Assembly: GCA_934646175.1 (NCBI GenBank)
Contig: CAKUEI010000013.1
Span: 1 to 25,699, forward strand
Length of the DNA stretch: 25,699 bases
Reading direction: 5' to 3'
DNA from: an uncultured Oscillospiraceae bacterium
GTDB taxonomy: Bacteria > Bacillota > Clostridia > Oscillospirales > Oscillospiraceae
Shown in pieces: positions 7,099 through 14,084 of this stretch. Position numbers and translations under genes: made by a program. The number at the start of each line of letters is the position of its first letter. Position 1 is the first letter of the stretch. The notes beneath the pieces are model-generated. The model saw only the letters and a program-made list of their open reading frames with translations. It had not been told where the DNA came from and did no database searches.

Positions 7099-8277
7099 AT
7101 GACCCAGTGGCTGATCCACACCTTTATCCGTCAGCCGGAGGATACGCAGGATCCCGCCGTGCGCACCGCATACGGCAAGCTGTCCAGCTGGGTCGGCATT
7201 GTGTGCAACCTTCTGCTGTTTCTGGGCAAACTGCTTTCCGGCCTGTTCTCCGGTTCGGTCGCCATCATGGCGGACGCCGTCAACAACCTGTCCGACGCCT
7301 CCTCCAGCATCGTCAGCCTGCTGGGCTTCAAGCTGGCCAGCCGTCCGGCGGACGAAGAGCATCCCTATGGGCATGGGCGGTATGAATACCTCTCCGGCCT
7401 TACGGTGGCCGTTCTCATTATGGCCATCGGCGTGGAGCTTCTGCGCAGCAGCTTTCAGAAGGTGCTGCACCCCGAGCCGGTGGAGTTCAGCTGGGTCTTT
7501 ATGGCCATTCTGGCCGTCTCCATTCTCCTGAAGCTTTGGATGGCGGCCTTTAACCGCGCCATGGGGCGCGCCATCCGCTCCGAGACTCTGATCGCCACGG
7601 CGGCAGACAGCCGGAACGACGTGATCACCACCTCTGCCGTCCTCCTTGCCTCCCTCATTTCCCATTTCACCTCTTTGCAGTTGGATGGCTGGATCGGCCT
7701 TGCGGTGGCGGTGTTTATCCTCTACAGCGGCTTCGGCCTGATCCGTGACACCCTGGACCCTCTGCTGGGCAAGGCGCCGGACCAGCAACTGGTGGACGCG
7801 ATCGAGCAGAAGATTTTAAGCTATCCCGGCGTTCTGGGCACCCATGATCTGATGATCCACGATTACGGCCCCGGCCGCCAGTTCGCCAGCGTTCACGTGG
7901 AAATGGCCGCCGAGCACGACGTGCTGGAAAGTCACGACGTCATTGACAACATTGAGCGCGCCCTGCAGAAAGAGCTGGGCCTTCATATGATCATCCACTT
8001 TGACCCCATCGTCACATCGGACGGCACCACCCCCGACCTGCACGCCTGGCTTGCAAACGAGGTAAAAAAGGTCCACCCCTCCCTCACCATTCATGACCTG
8101 CGGGTGATCCCCGGCCCCACGCACACCAACCTGATCTTCGACTGCGTGGTCCCTCATGACGTCAATATGACCGAGCGCGAGGTGAAGTCCGCCATTTCCG
8201 CCCTGGTGAAGCAGACCTACCCCAGCGACTACTGCGTCATCACCGTTGACCGCAGCTATGCCCCCGTTTCCGAATGA
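7099..8277 (+). CDS. Cation diffusion facilitator transporter, likely Mn2+ efflux
   Basis: A 392-residue proton-coupled metal exporter of the CDF family. It has an N-terminal membrane domain of six helices (about 30-230), a cytosolic metal-binding domain (about 235-310), and an extra C-terminal segment of about 80 residues. The transport-site residues are Asn62-x3-Asp66 (NNLSD) in TM2 and Asp170-x3-Asp174 (DSRND) in TM5. This N-D-D-D set is the arrangement described for streptococcal MntE, whereas zinc exporters have His at one or both sites, so Mn2+ is the best substrate guess. The family signature HPYGHGRYEYLS is at 88-99. AAAGGAG precedes the ATG. It forms an operon with the TetR-type gene and ends at a strong terminator. 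Confidence 0.9.
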   Translation: MTQWLIHTFIRQPEDTQDPAVRTAYGKLSSWVGIVCNLLLFLGKLLSGLFSGSVAIMADAVNNLSDASSSIVSLLGFKLASRPADEEHPYGHGRYEYLSGLTVAVLIMAIGVELLRSSFQKVLHPEPVEFSWVFMAILAVSILLKLWMAAFNRAMGRAIRSETLIATAADSRNDVITTSAVLLASLISHFTSLQLDGWIGLAVAVFILYSGFGLIRDTLDPLLGKAPDQQLVDAIEQKILSYPGVLGTHDLMIHDYGPGRQFASVHVEMAAEHDVLESHDVIDNIERALQKELGLHMIIHFDPIVTSDGTTPDLHAWLANEVKKVHPSLTIHDLRVIPGPTHTNLIFDCVVPHDVNMTEREVKSAISALVKQTYPSDYCVITVDRSYAPVSE

Positions 8278-8286
8278 CGAAATCTC

Positions 8287-8323
8287 AAAGGCGTGCAGCG
8301 AAAAGCGCTGCACGCCTTTTGGT
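8287..8323. terminator. Intrinsic terminator after the CDF gene, shared with the small minus-strand gene
   Basis: A 14-bp perfect stem, AAAGGCGTGCAGCG (8287-8300), with loop AAAAG and arm 8306-8319, is followed by TGGTTT on the plus strand. The minus-strand gene ends at 8324, immediately beside it, so the hairpin lies between convergent genes and can serve both. Confidence 0.8.
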
Positions 8324-8542
8324 TTAATCCGCCCCTTTGCCGCGACGGCAGGTCAGCACCGCGCCGGTGAGGCCGTTCACCGCGCACACCAGATCCAGCA
8401 GCAGCTCGTTCTGCCGGCGGAGGAGCGCGGCCAGCTGATTCTTTTCCCCCTCGCCGCCTTCCGGAGTTTGGCACAGGAGCGTCTCCTCTTCCAGGTTCGT
8501 TTTTCCCCCGCAGGTGGGGCTTGAAGCGTACTTCACGGGCAT
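8324..8542 (-). CDS. Small protein of unknown function, 72 residues
   Basis: I do not recognise a family. The frame is supported by an excellent ribosome site on the minus strand (AAAGGAGGGG, a short spacer, then ATG), by a terminator right after its stop, and by its place in a gap that contains no other gene. The N-terminal third is polar and flexible with TCGGK at 10-14 and Cys11, Cys24; residues about 34-63 look like one amphipathic helix rich in Leu (NQLAALLRRQNELLLDLV), followed by Cys53, Cys65 and a basic end. There is no signal peptide or clear TM segment. The helix could mediate oligomerisation. No promoter was recognised upstream. It faces the rimP operon divergently. Confidence 0.72.
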   Translation of the reverse strand: MPVKYASSPTCGGKTNLEEETLLCQTPEGGEGEKNQLAALLRRQNELLLDLVCAVNGLTGAVLTCRRGKGAD

Positions 8543-8633
8543 ACCGTCCCCTCCTTTCCAGCGTCACTTTATTCTATTCCCCCGAAGGCCGCCGCGGTAC
8601 CCCTTTCCGCCCGCATAAAATATTGGAAAACCC

Positions 8634-8662
8634 TTGCATTTACAGGGCGGCTATGCTATAAT
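8634..8662 (+). promoter_or_regulatory. Strong promoter of the rimP-nusA-infB operon
   Basis: TTGCAT (8634-8639), a 17-base spacer and TATAAT (8657-8662), with TGC immediately before the -10 giving an extended -10. Transcription from about 8669 would produce a leader of roughly 95 bases before rimP. Confidence 0.85.
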
Positions 8663-8690
8663 ACTTTTGTATTTTAGGTTAGGATTGGCA

Positions 8691-8719
8691 GAGTGGGGGA
8701 TTTCCTCCGCTCTTTCTTA
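8691..8719 (+). promoter_or_regulatory. Terminator-like hairpin in the rimP leader, candidate attenuator
   Basis: Arm 8691-8699 (GAGTGGGGG) pairs with 8704-8712 (CCTCCGCTC) over nine positions, two of them G-U, around loop ATTT. It is followed at once by TTTCTTATT, a U-rich tract. Placed between the promoter and the first gene, it could end transcription early. The CCTCC in its right arm could also pair with the GGAGG of the rimP ribosome site (8751-8755), giving an alternative translational switch. NusA is encoded downstream and influences termination, so feedback is plausible but unproven. Confidence 0.6.
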
Positions 8720-8763
8720 TTGAAAAAATCCAACTTGTAATTTTCTGGAAGGAGGCGGGCAAT

Positions 8764-9219
8764 TTGTCCAAGCTGACCGATCTGGTCGCCGAACTGGCTC
8801 TGCCGGATGTGATGGAAAACGGCTGTACCCTGTGGGACGTGGAATATGTAAAAGAGGCCGGCGACTGGTACCTGCGTCTTTATATCGACAAAGAGGGCGG
8901 CGTAAACATCACCGACTGCGAGGCCATTTCCCGCGCCGTATCTGATAAACTGGATGAGGCCGACCCCATCGAGGGAAGCTATACCTTTGAGGTGTCCTCC
9001 GCCGGGGCAGACCGGATTTTGAAAAAGCCGGAGCATTTCGCCGCCTTTCTGGACAGTGAGGTGGACGTAAAGCTCTATCGCGCCGTCATGGGCACCAAGC
9101 TGATGGAGGGCGTCCTTCAGTCCTATGAGGACGGCGCCGTCACTCTTCTGTTTCGCGGTGAGCCCATTACCCTTGAGAAAAAAGATGTGGCGCAGGTGCG
9201 CCTGCATGTGACATTCTGA
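8764..9219 (+). CDS. rimP: Ribosome maturation factor RimP
   Basis: A 151-residue protein needed for maturation of the small ribosomal subunit; in known systems it binds free 30S and helps assembly around S12/S19. It has the two-domain layout: an N-terminal alpha/beta domain with CTLWDVEYVKEAGDWYLRLYIDKEGGVNITDCEAISRAVSDKLDE and the FEVSSAGADRILKKPEHF block (family SSPGLDRPL-like), and a C-terminal Sm-like barrel from about 90 with VKLYRAVMGTKLMEGVL. The TTG start at 8764 is fixed by AAGGAGG eight bases upstream. It is first in the conserved rimP-nusA-rnpM-ylxQ-infB order. The usual Pro in SSPG is Ala here, a minor deviation. Confidence 0.95.
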   Translation: MSKLTDLVAELALPDVMENGCTLWDVEYVKEAGDWYLRLYIDKEGGVNITDCEAISRAVSDKLDEADPIEGSYTFEVSSAGADRILKKPEHFAAFLDSEVDVKLYRAVMGTKLMEGVLQSYEDGAVTLLFRGEPITLEKKDVAQVRLHVTF

Positions 9220-9254
9220 TTCATTCACAATGTGATAGCCGGGAGGAAAACAAC

Positions 9255-10424
9255 GTGGCAAGAAATACGAAAAAAGTAGCCAACAGCAGCGAGAGCGACG
9301 GCAAGGAGTTTTTCGCCGCCATCGCGCAGATTGAGCAGGAAAAGGGCATCCAGAAGGGCTATATGATGGAAAAGATCTCCCAGGCCCTGGTCTCCGCCTA
9401 CCGCCGCGACCACGAGGGCGTGGGCGACAACATCTCCGTGGAGGCAAACGAAGAAAGCGGCGAGGTCCATATGTACATCAAGAAGGATGTGGTGGAAACC
9501 GTGGATAACCCCGCCACCGAAATGTCTCTGGAAGAGGCCCGTCTCTCTCTCCCCCGCGCCGAGCTGGGGGACGTGATCCGCATCGAAATCAAGCCCAAGA
9601 ACTTCGGCCGCATCGCGGCTCAGACCGCCCGTCAGGTCATCATCCAGGGCATCCGCGAGGCGGAACAGGGTATGATCTTTGACGAGTTCACTTCCAAAGA
9701 GCACGAGATTTTGACCGGCGTGGTCACCCGGGTAGACCCCCGGAACGGCAGCGTCATCCTGCGCATCAGCAGCGGCGGCGAGGCCACCAGTGCCTTCCTC
9801 AGCGCTGGCGAGCAGGTTCCCGGCGAGGTGTATCACGAGGGCGACCGCATCAAGGTCTATGTGGTGGAAGTCCGCCGCAGCACCCGCGGCCCTCAGGTCC
9901 TCATCTCCCGCACCCATCCCGGTCTGGTCAAGCGCCTGTTCGAGCTGGAAGTGCCGGAAATTTACGACGGCACCGTGGAGGTAAAGTCCATCGCCCGGGA
10001 GGCGGGCAGCCGCACCAAGCTGGCCGTCTGGTCCGCGGATGAGAACGTGGACCCCATCGGTGCCTGCGTCGGCCCCCGCGGCCAGCGCGTAAACAACATC
10101 GTGGAAGAACTGAAGGGCGAAAAGGTCGACATCATCAAGTACTCCGACGATCCCGCCGAATATGTGGCCGCCGCTCTGGCCCCCGCCGACGTCATCCGGG
10201 TGGAGACCGCCGATGACGGCAGCAAGAGCTGCAAGGTCATCGTGCCGGACGATCAGCTTTCTCTGGCCATCGGCAAGGAGGGCAAGAACGCCCGTCTGGC
10301 CGCCAAGCTGACCGGCTATAAGATCGACATCAAGCCCTCTTCCGCTCCGGAGGACGAAGCGGAAGAGGACGACCTGCTCCCGGATGAGGAAGACGATCTT
10401 CTCACCGGGGACGATGAGGCGTAA
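9255..10424 (+). CDS. nusA: Transcription termination/antitermination protein NusA
   Basis: A 389-residue RNA polymerase-associated factor that modulates pausing, termination and antitermination. Domains in order: N-terminal polymerase-binding domain (about 10-135, containing KGYMMEKISQALVSAYRR and QTARQVIIQGIREAEQ), an S1 domain (about 145-210, beginning EILTGVVTRVDPRNGSVIL), KH1 (about 225-300, with GACVGPRGQRVNNIVEELKG), and KH2 (about 305-365, with AIGKEGKNARLAAKLTGYKI). It lacks the C-terminal acidic repeats of proteobacterial NusA but ends in about 20 residues that are mostly Asp/Glu. The GTG start at 9255 has GGGAGG nine bases upstream. It is the second gene of the operon and could act on the leader hairpin ahead of rimP. 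Confidence 0.96.
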   Translation: MARNTKKVANSSESDGKEFFAAIAQIEQEKGIQKGYMMEKISQALVSAYRRDHEGVGDNISVEANEESGEVHMYIKKDVVETVDNPATEMSLEEARLSLPRAELGDVIRIEIKPKNFGRIAAQTARQVIIQGIREAEQGMIFDEFTSKEHEILTGVVTRVDPRNGSVILRISSGGEATSAFLSAGEQVPGEVYHEGDRIKVYVVEVRRSTRGPQVLISRTHPGLVKRLFELEVPEIYDGTVEVKSIAREAGSRTKLAVWSADENVDPIGACVGPRGQRVNNIVEELKGEKVDIIKYSDDPAEYVAAALAPADVIRVETADDGSKSCKVIVPDDQLSLAIGKEGKNARLAAKLTGYKIDIKPSSAPEDEAEEDDLLPDEEDDLLTGDDEA

Positions 10425-10460
10425 TCGAAACTCAGAACAAAGATGGGAGGATGCCGGACG

Positions 10461-10736
10461 GTGCCGAAGAAAATTCCCATGCGGCAATGCCTGGGCTGCC
10501 GCGAAATGAAGCCGAAAAAGGAACTGATCCGCGTGGTACGCTCCCCGGAAGGGGTGGTCTCACTGGATTTCAGGGGAAAGCTCCCCGGCCGGGGTGCCTA
10601 CCTCTGTCCCGCCCGGGAGTGCCTTGCCAAGGCCAAAAAGGCCCGGGCACTGGAACGGACCTTCGGCGCTGCCCTCCCCCCAGATCTTTACGAGGTGCTA
10701 CAGCAGCAACTGGAGGGGAGCGAATATGGCGGCTGA
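10461..10736 (+). CDS. rnpM: YlxR-family RNA-binding protein (RNase P modulator RnpM)
   Basis: A 91-residue DUF448/YlxR protein. The B. subtilis homologue binds the RNase P RNA and reduces its activity, and was renamed RnpM. The sequence shows the family core IPMRQCLGCREMKPKKELIRVVRSPEG near the N-terminus and the GRGAYLCPARECLAKAKK block in the middle. I place the start at GTG 10461, giving VPKKIPMRQC as in relatives, with GGGAGG ten bases upstream; the ATG at 10443 would add six atypical residues and overlaps the ribosome site. The 3' end overlaps the next gene by 11 bases, pointing to translational coupling. Conserved operon position supports the call. Confidence 0.92.
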   Translation: MPKKIPMRQCLGCREMKPKKELIRVVRSPEGVVSLDFRGKLPGRGAYLCPARECLAKAKKARALERTFGAALPPDLYEVLQQQLEGSEYGG

Positions 10737-11205
10737 AAATCAAGATATCCTGCGCCTTCTGGGGCTCATTTACAAATCCGGAAAGCTGGAGATCGGGGAA
10801 GAACCGGTGGGGGGTGCCTGCCGGGCCAGGCACGCAAAGCTGCTGGTGGCGGCTGAAAACGCCGCCCCCAACACCTTCCGCCGCATCCGCCATTTCGGTG
10901 AGATGGGCAACGTCTTGTGGCTGACCCTTCCCTGCACCAAGGAAGAACTGGGCTTTGTCCTCGGCCGCAGCAGCTGCGCCATGGCGGCGATCATGGACCC
11001 CGGCTTTGCTGCGTCCCTTGCCAAAAAGCTCTCGCAGCACGACCCGGAAAAGTATACGCCCGCTTTTGACCAGCTCAGCGCCAAGGCTTCCAAAGCCCTG
11101 CAGCGCCAGAAGGAAAAGCGCAGGCACGAAAAGAATCTGCGCGAGGGGAAGAAAAAGCCCTGGGCTGCACCCCCGCAGGAAACGAAACGTACCAATCATG
11201 AGTGA
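10726..11205 (+). CDS. L7Ae/L30e-type ribosomal-like protein (YlxQ) with a long basic C-terminal tail
   Basis: A 159-residue protein whose first 95 or so residues form the L7Ae/L30e RNA-binding fold: LLGLIYKSGKLEIGEEPV, KLLVAAENAAPNT, and TKEELGFVLGRSSCAMAAIMDPGFA match the family's helices and the kink-turn-binding loop region. YlxQ in Bacillus is about 100 residues; here another 60 follow, rich in Lys, Arg and Gln (KALQRQKEKRRHEKNLREGKK), probably disordered or helical and RNA-binding. ATG 10726 is chosen for GGAGGGG seven bases upstream and for the correct N-terminus; the frame is open further upstream, inside rnpM. It lies between rnpM and infB as usual. Its cellular role is not well defined. 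Confidence 0.88.
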   Translation: MAAENQDILRLLGLIYKSGKLEIGEEPVGGACRARHAKLLVAAENAAPNTFRRIRHFGEMGNVLWLTLPCTKEELGFVLGRSSCAMAAIMDPGFAASLAKKLSQHDPEKYTPAFDQLSAKASKALQRQKEKRRHEKNLREGKKKPWAAPPQETKRTNHE

Positions 11206-11275
11206 ACAATCAAGGCGGCTTGACCCGAACTGAGTATGGGTCCGGTGCAAGTACCGTCTCATGGAGGTGGCCTTA

Positions 11276-13618
11276 TTGCTGAACAAATATCGTGTACACG
11301 AAGTGGCCAAGGATTTTGGCAAGAATTCGAAAGAAATTGCCGACATTATGACCAAGTACTTCACCGCGCCCAAGAATCACATGCAGGTGCTGGAGGACAA
11401 CGAGCTGGCCGTGATCTTTGAATACCTGACCCAGCACAATCAGGTGGCCAGCATCGAAAGCATCTATTCCGACGTCTATCATGAACCGAAGGCCACCGCC
11501 CCCAAGGCGGAAGCGCCTTCCAAAAAGCCGCAGGAGACGAAGGCCGCTCCCCCGCAGCCTGCCGCCGCAGACGGAAAGCCTGCCGAAAAACAGGAGAAGA
11601 AGCCCGCCGCCGAAAAGCAGCAGCCCACCACCCGCGTGCCGGAAAAGAAGCTGGTGGACACCCGCAAGGCGGGCAACGTCAATCTGGAAAAGTATGACGA
11701 GCGCCTGGAGAACCTCGCCGCCGGCAAGACCAAGCAGATGAACGCCGGCAAACAGAAGTTCCAGGGCCGCAATCAGCGCCGCAATAACTCCTTCCAGGGC
11801 AGCAAGCGCCGCCAGGAGGAGCAGGAGAAAATGCGCCGTCTGCAGGCCGAGATCGCCAAAAAGCACCCCTTGGTAGTCAAGATCCCCGACGAAATCTCCG
11901 TGGGTGAGCTGGCCATGCGCATGAAGAAAACCGGCGCCGAGGTGGTCAAGTGCCTGATCAAAAACGGTGTCATGGCCTCGGTCAGTGACGTCATCGACTT
12001 CGACACCGCAGCCATCATCGCAGAAGAGATGGGCTGCAAGGTGGAAAAGGAAATCATCGTCACCATCGAGGAAAAGCTCATCGATGTCAGTGAGGACAAG
12101 GCGGAGGATCTGGTGCCCCGCGCCCCCGTTGTGGTGGTCATGGGCCATGTCGACCACGGCAAGACCTCCCTGCTGGACTACGTGCGCAACAGCCACGTGG
12201 CTGCCGGAGAGGCCGGCGGTATCACCCAGCACATCGGTGCTTATCAGGTCAAGGTCAACGATCAGCTGATCACTTTCCTGGATACCCCCGGTCACGAGGC
12301 GTTCACTGCCATGCGTGCCCGCGGCGCCATGGTCACGGACATCGCCATTCTGGTGGTGGCCGCGGACGACGGCATCATGCCCCAGACCGTGGAGTCCATC
12401 AACCACGCAAAGGCCGCCGGGATCCCCGTCATCGTGGCCATCAACAAGATGGATAAGCCGGAGGCAAACCCCGAGCGCATCAAGCAGCAGCTGACCGAAT
12501 ACGAGCTGGTGCCTGAAGAGTGGGGCGGCGACACCATCATCTGCCCCATCTCCGCCAAGACCGGCGACGGCATCGACAACCTACTGGAAATGGTCCTGCT
12601 GACCGCCGAAATGAAAGAACTGAAGGCCAACCCCAACCGTTCCGCCCACGGCACCGTGATCGAGGCCCGTCTGGACAAGGGCCGCGGTCCCGTGGCCACT
12701 CTGCTGGTCCAGAACGGCACCCTGCATCAGGGCGACGTGATCATCGCCGGCACCGCCGTGGGCCGTGTCCGCGCCATGACGGATGCCAGCGGCAAGAAGC
12801 TCAGCGAGGCCGGTCCCTCCGTCCCCGTTGAGATCATCGGCATGAGCGAAGCGCCCGGCGCAGGCGATGATTTCCACGCTGTGGCGGACGAGCGCATGGC
12901 CCGCACCCTGGTGGAGCAGCGCAAGCACGAGCAGAAGGAGGCCGCGGCCGGTCCCCAGAACCAGAAGGTCAGCCTGGAGGATCTGTTCTCTCAGATCCAG
13001 CAGGGCGAGCTGAAGGACCTGAACCTGATCGTGAAGGCCGATGTGCAGGGCTCTGCCGAGGCAGTCAAGGCCAGTCTGGAAAAGCTCAGCAACGAGGAAG
13101 TGCGTGTCCGCGTCATCCACTGCGCCGTGGGCGCCATCAACGAAAGCGACGTTATGCTGGCCGCCACCTCCAACGCCATCATCGTGGGCTTCAATGTCCG
13201 CCCGGACAACAATGCCAAGGAATCCGCAGCCCGCAGCCATGTGGATATGCGGATGTACCGCGTGATCTATGATGCCATCGACGAGATCGAGACCGCCATG
13301 AAGGGCATGCTGGCACCCAAGTTCCGCGAGGTGGCCCTTGGCACCGCCGAGGTCCGCCAGGTCTATAAGATCACCAACGTCGGCATCGTGGCCGGCTGCT
13401 ACGTCACCGAGGGCAAGATCACCCGCAGTGCCCTGATTCGTCTGGTGCGCGACGGCATCGTGGTGCATGAAGGCGCCATCAGCTCCCTCCAGCGCTTCAA
13501 GGACAGCGTGAAGGAAGTCGCTCAGGGCTACGAGTGCGGCATCACCATCGAGAAGTACAGTGACCTCAAAGAGGGCGACATCATCGAGGCCTTCCTCATG
13601 GAGCAGATCGAGGTGTGA
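11276..13618 (+). CDS. infB: Translation initiation factor IF-2
   Basis: A 780-residue GTPase that delivers initiator fMet-tRNA to the 30S subunit and promotes subunit joining. Domains: N-terminal IF2_N motif (LLNKYRVHEVAKDFG, 1-65), a low-complexity Lys/Pro/Glu/Ala linker (about 70-180), a second IF2_N (about 205-265), then the G domain with G1 GHVDHGKTS (290-298), G3 DTPGH (336-340), G4 NKMD (390-393) and G5 SAKTGDGID, followed by two barrels and the C-terminal fMet-tRNA-binding domain ending in GDIIEAFLMEQIEV. The TTG at 11276 is preferred because GGAGGTGG ends a few bases before it and family members begin at this point; the ATG at 11261 overlaps that site. All catalytic motifs look intact. 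Confidence 0.96.
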   Translation: MLNKYRVHEVAKDFGKNSKEIADIMTKYFTAPKNHMQVLEDNELAVIFEYLTQHNQVASIESIYSDVYHEPKATAPKAEAPSKKPQETKAAPPQPAAADGKPAEKQEKKPAAEKQQPTTRVPEKKLVDTRKAGNVNLEKYDERLENLAAGKTKQMNAGKQKFQGRNQRRNNSFQGSKRRQEEQEKMRRLQAEIAKKHPLVVKIPDEISVGELAMRMKKTGAEVVKCLIKNGVMASVSDVIDFDTAAIIAEEMGCKVEKEIIVTIEEKLIDVSEDKAEDLVPRAPVVVVMGHVDHGKTSLLDYVRNSHVAAGEAGGITQHIGAYQVKVNDQLITFLDTPGHEAFTAMRARGAMVTDIAILVVAADDGIMPQTVESINHAKAAGIPVIVAINKMDKPEANPERIKQQLTEYELVPEEWGGDTIICPISAKTGDGIDNLLEMVLLTAEMKELKANPNRSAHGTVIEARLDKGRGPVATLLVQNGTLHQGDVIIAGTAVGRVRAMTDASGKKLSEAGPSVPVEIIGMSEAPGAGDDFHAVADERMARTLVEQRKHEQKEAAAGPQNQKVSLEDLFSQIQQGELKDLNLIVKADVQGSAEAVKASLEKLSNEEVRVRVIHCAVGAINESDVMLAATSNAIIVGFNVRPDNNAKESAARSHVDMRMYRVIYDAIDEIETAMKGMLAPKFREVALGTAEVRQVYKITNVGIVAGCYVTEGKITRSALIRLVRDGIVVHEGAISSLQRFKDSVKEVAQGYECGITIEKYSDLKEGDIIEAFLMEQIEV

Positions 13619-13653
13619 TCTTCTCCCTTTCCCCGGAAACGAAACAAATCCAA

Positions 13654-13691
13654 CAGCAGGGCGGGCAATGCGCCCGCCCTGCTGATTATTT
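13654..13691 (+). terminator. Hairpin with T-rich tail between infB and rbfA
   Basis: A 13-bp perfect GC-rich stem, CAGCAGGGCGGGC (13654-13666), loop AATGC, arm 13672-13684, followed by ATTATTTT. It has the form of an intrinsic terminator, although the T-run is interrupted. No promoter was recognised before rbfA, so it probably acts as a partial terminator or as a 3'-end stabiliser for the rimP-infB transcript. Confidence 0.65.
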
Positions 13692-13724
13692 TCCCACTCT
13701 CTTAAGAAGAAAGGAGAGGCCTTT

Positions 13725-14072
13725 ATGTCAAGCAATCGAATCGGCCGGATCAATGAAGAAATCCAGCGGGAGCTTTCCTCCCTCATCCGCACGGTGAAGG
13801 ACCCCCGGGTCAGCGGTATGATCTCCGTCACGGCGGTGGACACCACCCCCGACCTCAAATATGCCAAGGTCTATATCAGCGTGCTGGACAAAAGCGACTG
13901 CACGCAGGTGCTGAAGGGGCTGAAATCCGCCTCCGGCTATCTACGGCATCAGCTGGGACAAGCCCTGCAGCTGCGCTATACCCCGGAGTTGAGCTTTGTT
14001 CGGGACGACTCCATCGAAGAGGGCGCGCATATCCTGAAGCTGCTGAACGACCTGGACATCCCCCAGGACTGA
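13725..14072 (+). CDS. rbfA: Ribosome-binding factor A
   Basis: A 115-residue KH-like-fold protein that binds the immature 30S subunit near helix 1 of 16S rRNA and is needed for late maturation and cold growth. The sequence follows the family closely: RIGRINEEIQRELSSLIRTVKDPRV, then SVTAVDTTPDLKYAKVYISVL, then LRHQLGQALQLRYTPELSFVRDDSIEEGAHILKLLNDL. Its length is typical. GAAAGGAGAGG lies just upstream of the ATG. It comes after the infB hairpin and 12 bases before nrnA, so it probably heads the nrnA-truB-ribF segment whether or not readthrough from infB is needed. Confidence 0.96.
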   Translation: MSSNRIGRINEEIQRELSSLIRTVKDPRVSGMISVTAVDTTPDLKYAKVYISVLDKSDCTQVLKGLKSASGYLRHQLGQALQLRYTPELSFVRDDSIEEGAHILKLLNDLDIPQD

Positions 14073-14084
14073 GGAGGTGCCGCA

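Noticed and set aside
9225..10487. A 420-codon minus-strand frame across nusA
   Set aside because: Antisense shadow of a clear NusA gene, with low-complexity His/Asp/Gly composition typical of mirrored codons.
11206..11275. Possible regulatory hairpin (GGTGCAAGTACC) before infB
   Set aside because: Only about four pairs form and there is no U-tract or conserved partner, so it is not supportable.
12581..13867. A 428-codon minus-strand open frame across infB and rbfA
   Set aside because: It runs antisense to the IF2 GTPase and C-terminal domains and has no ribosome site or motif; it is a GC-driven shadow.
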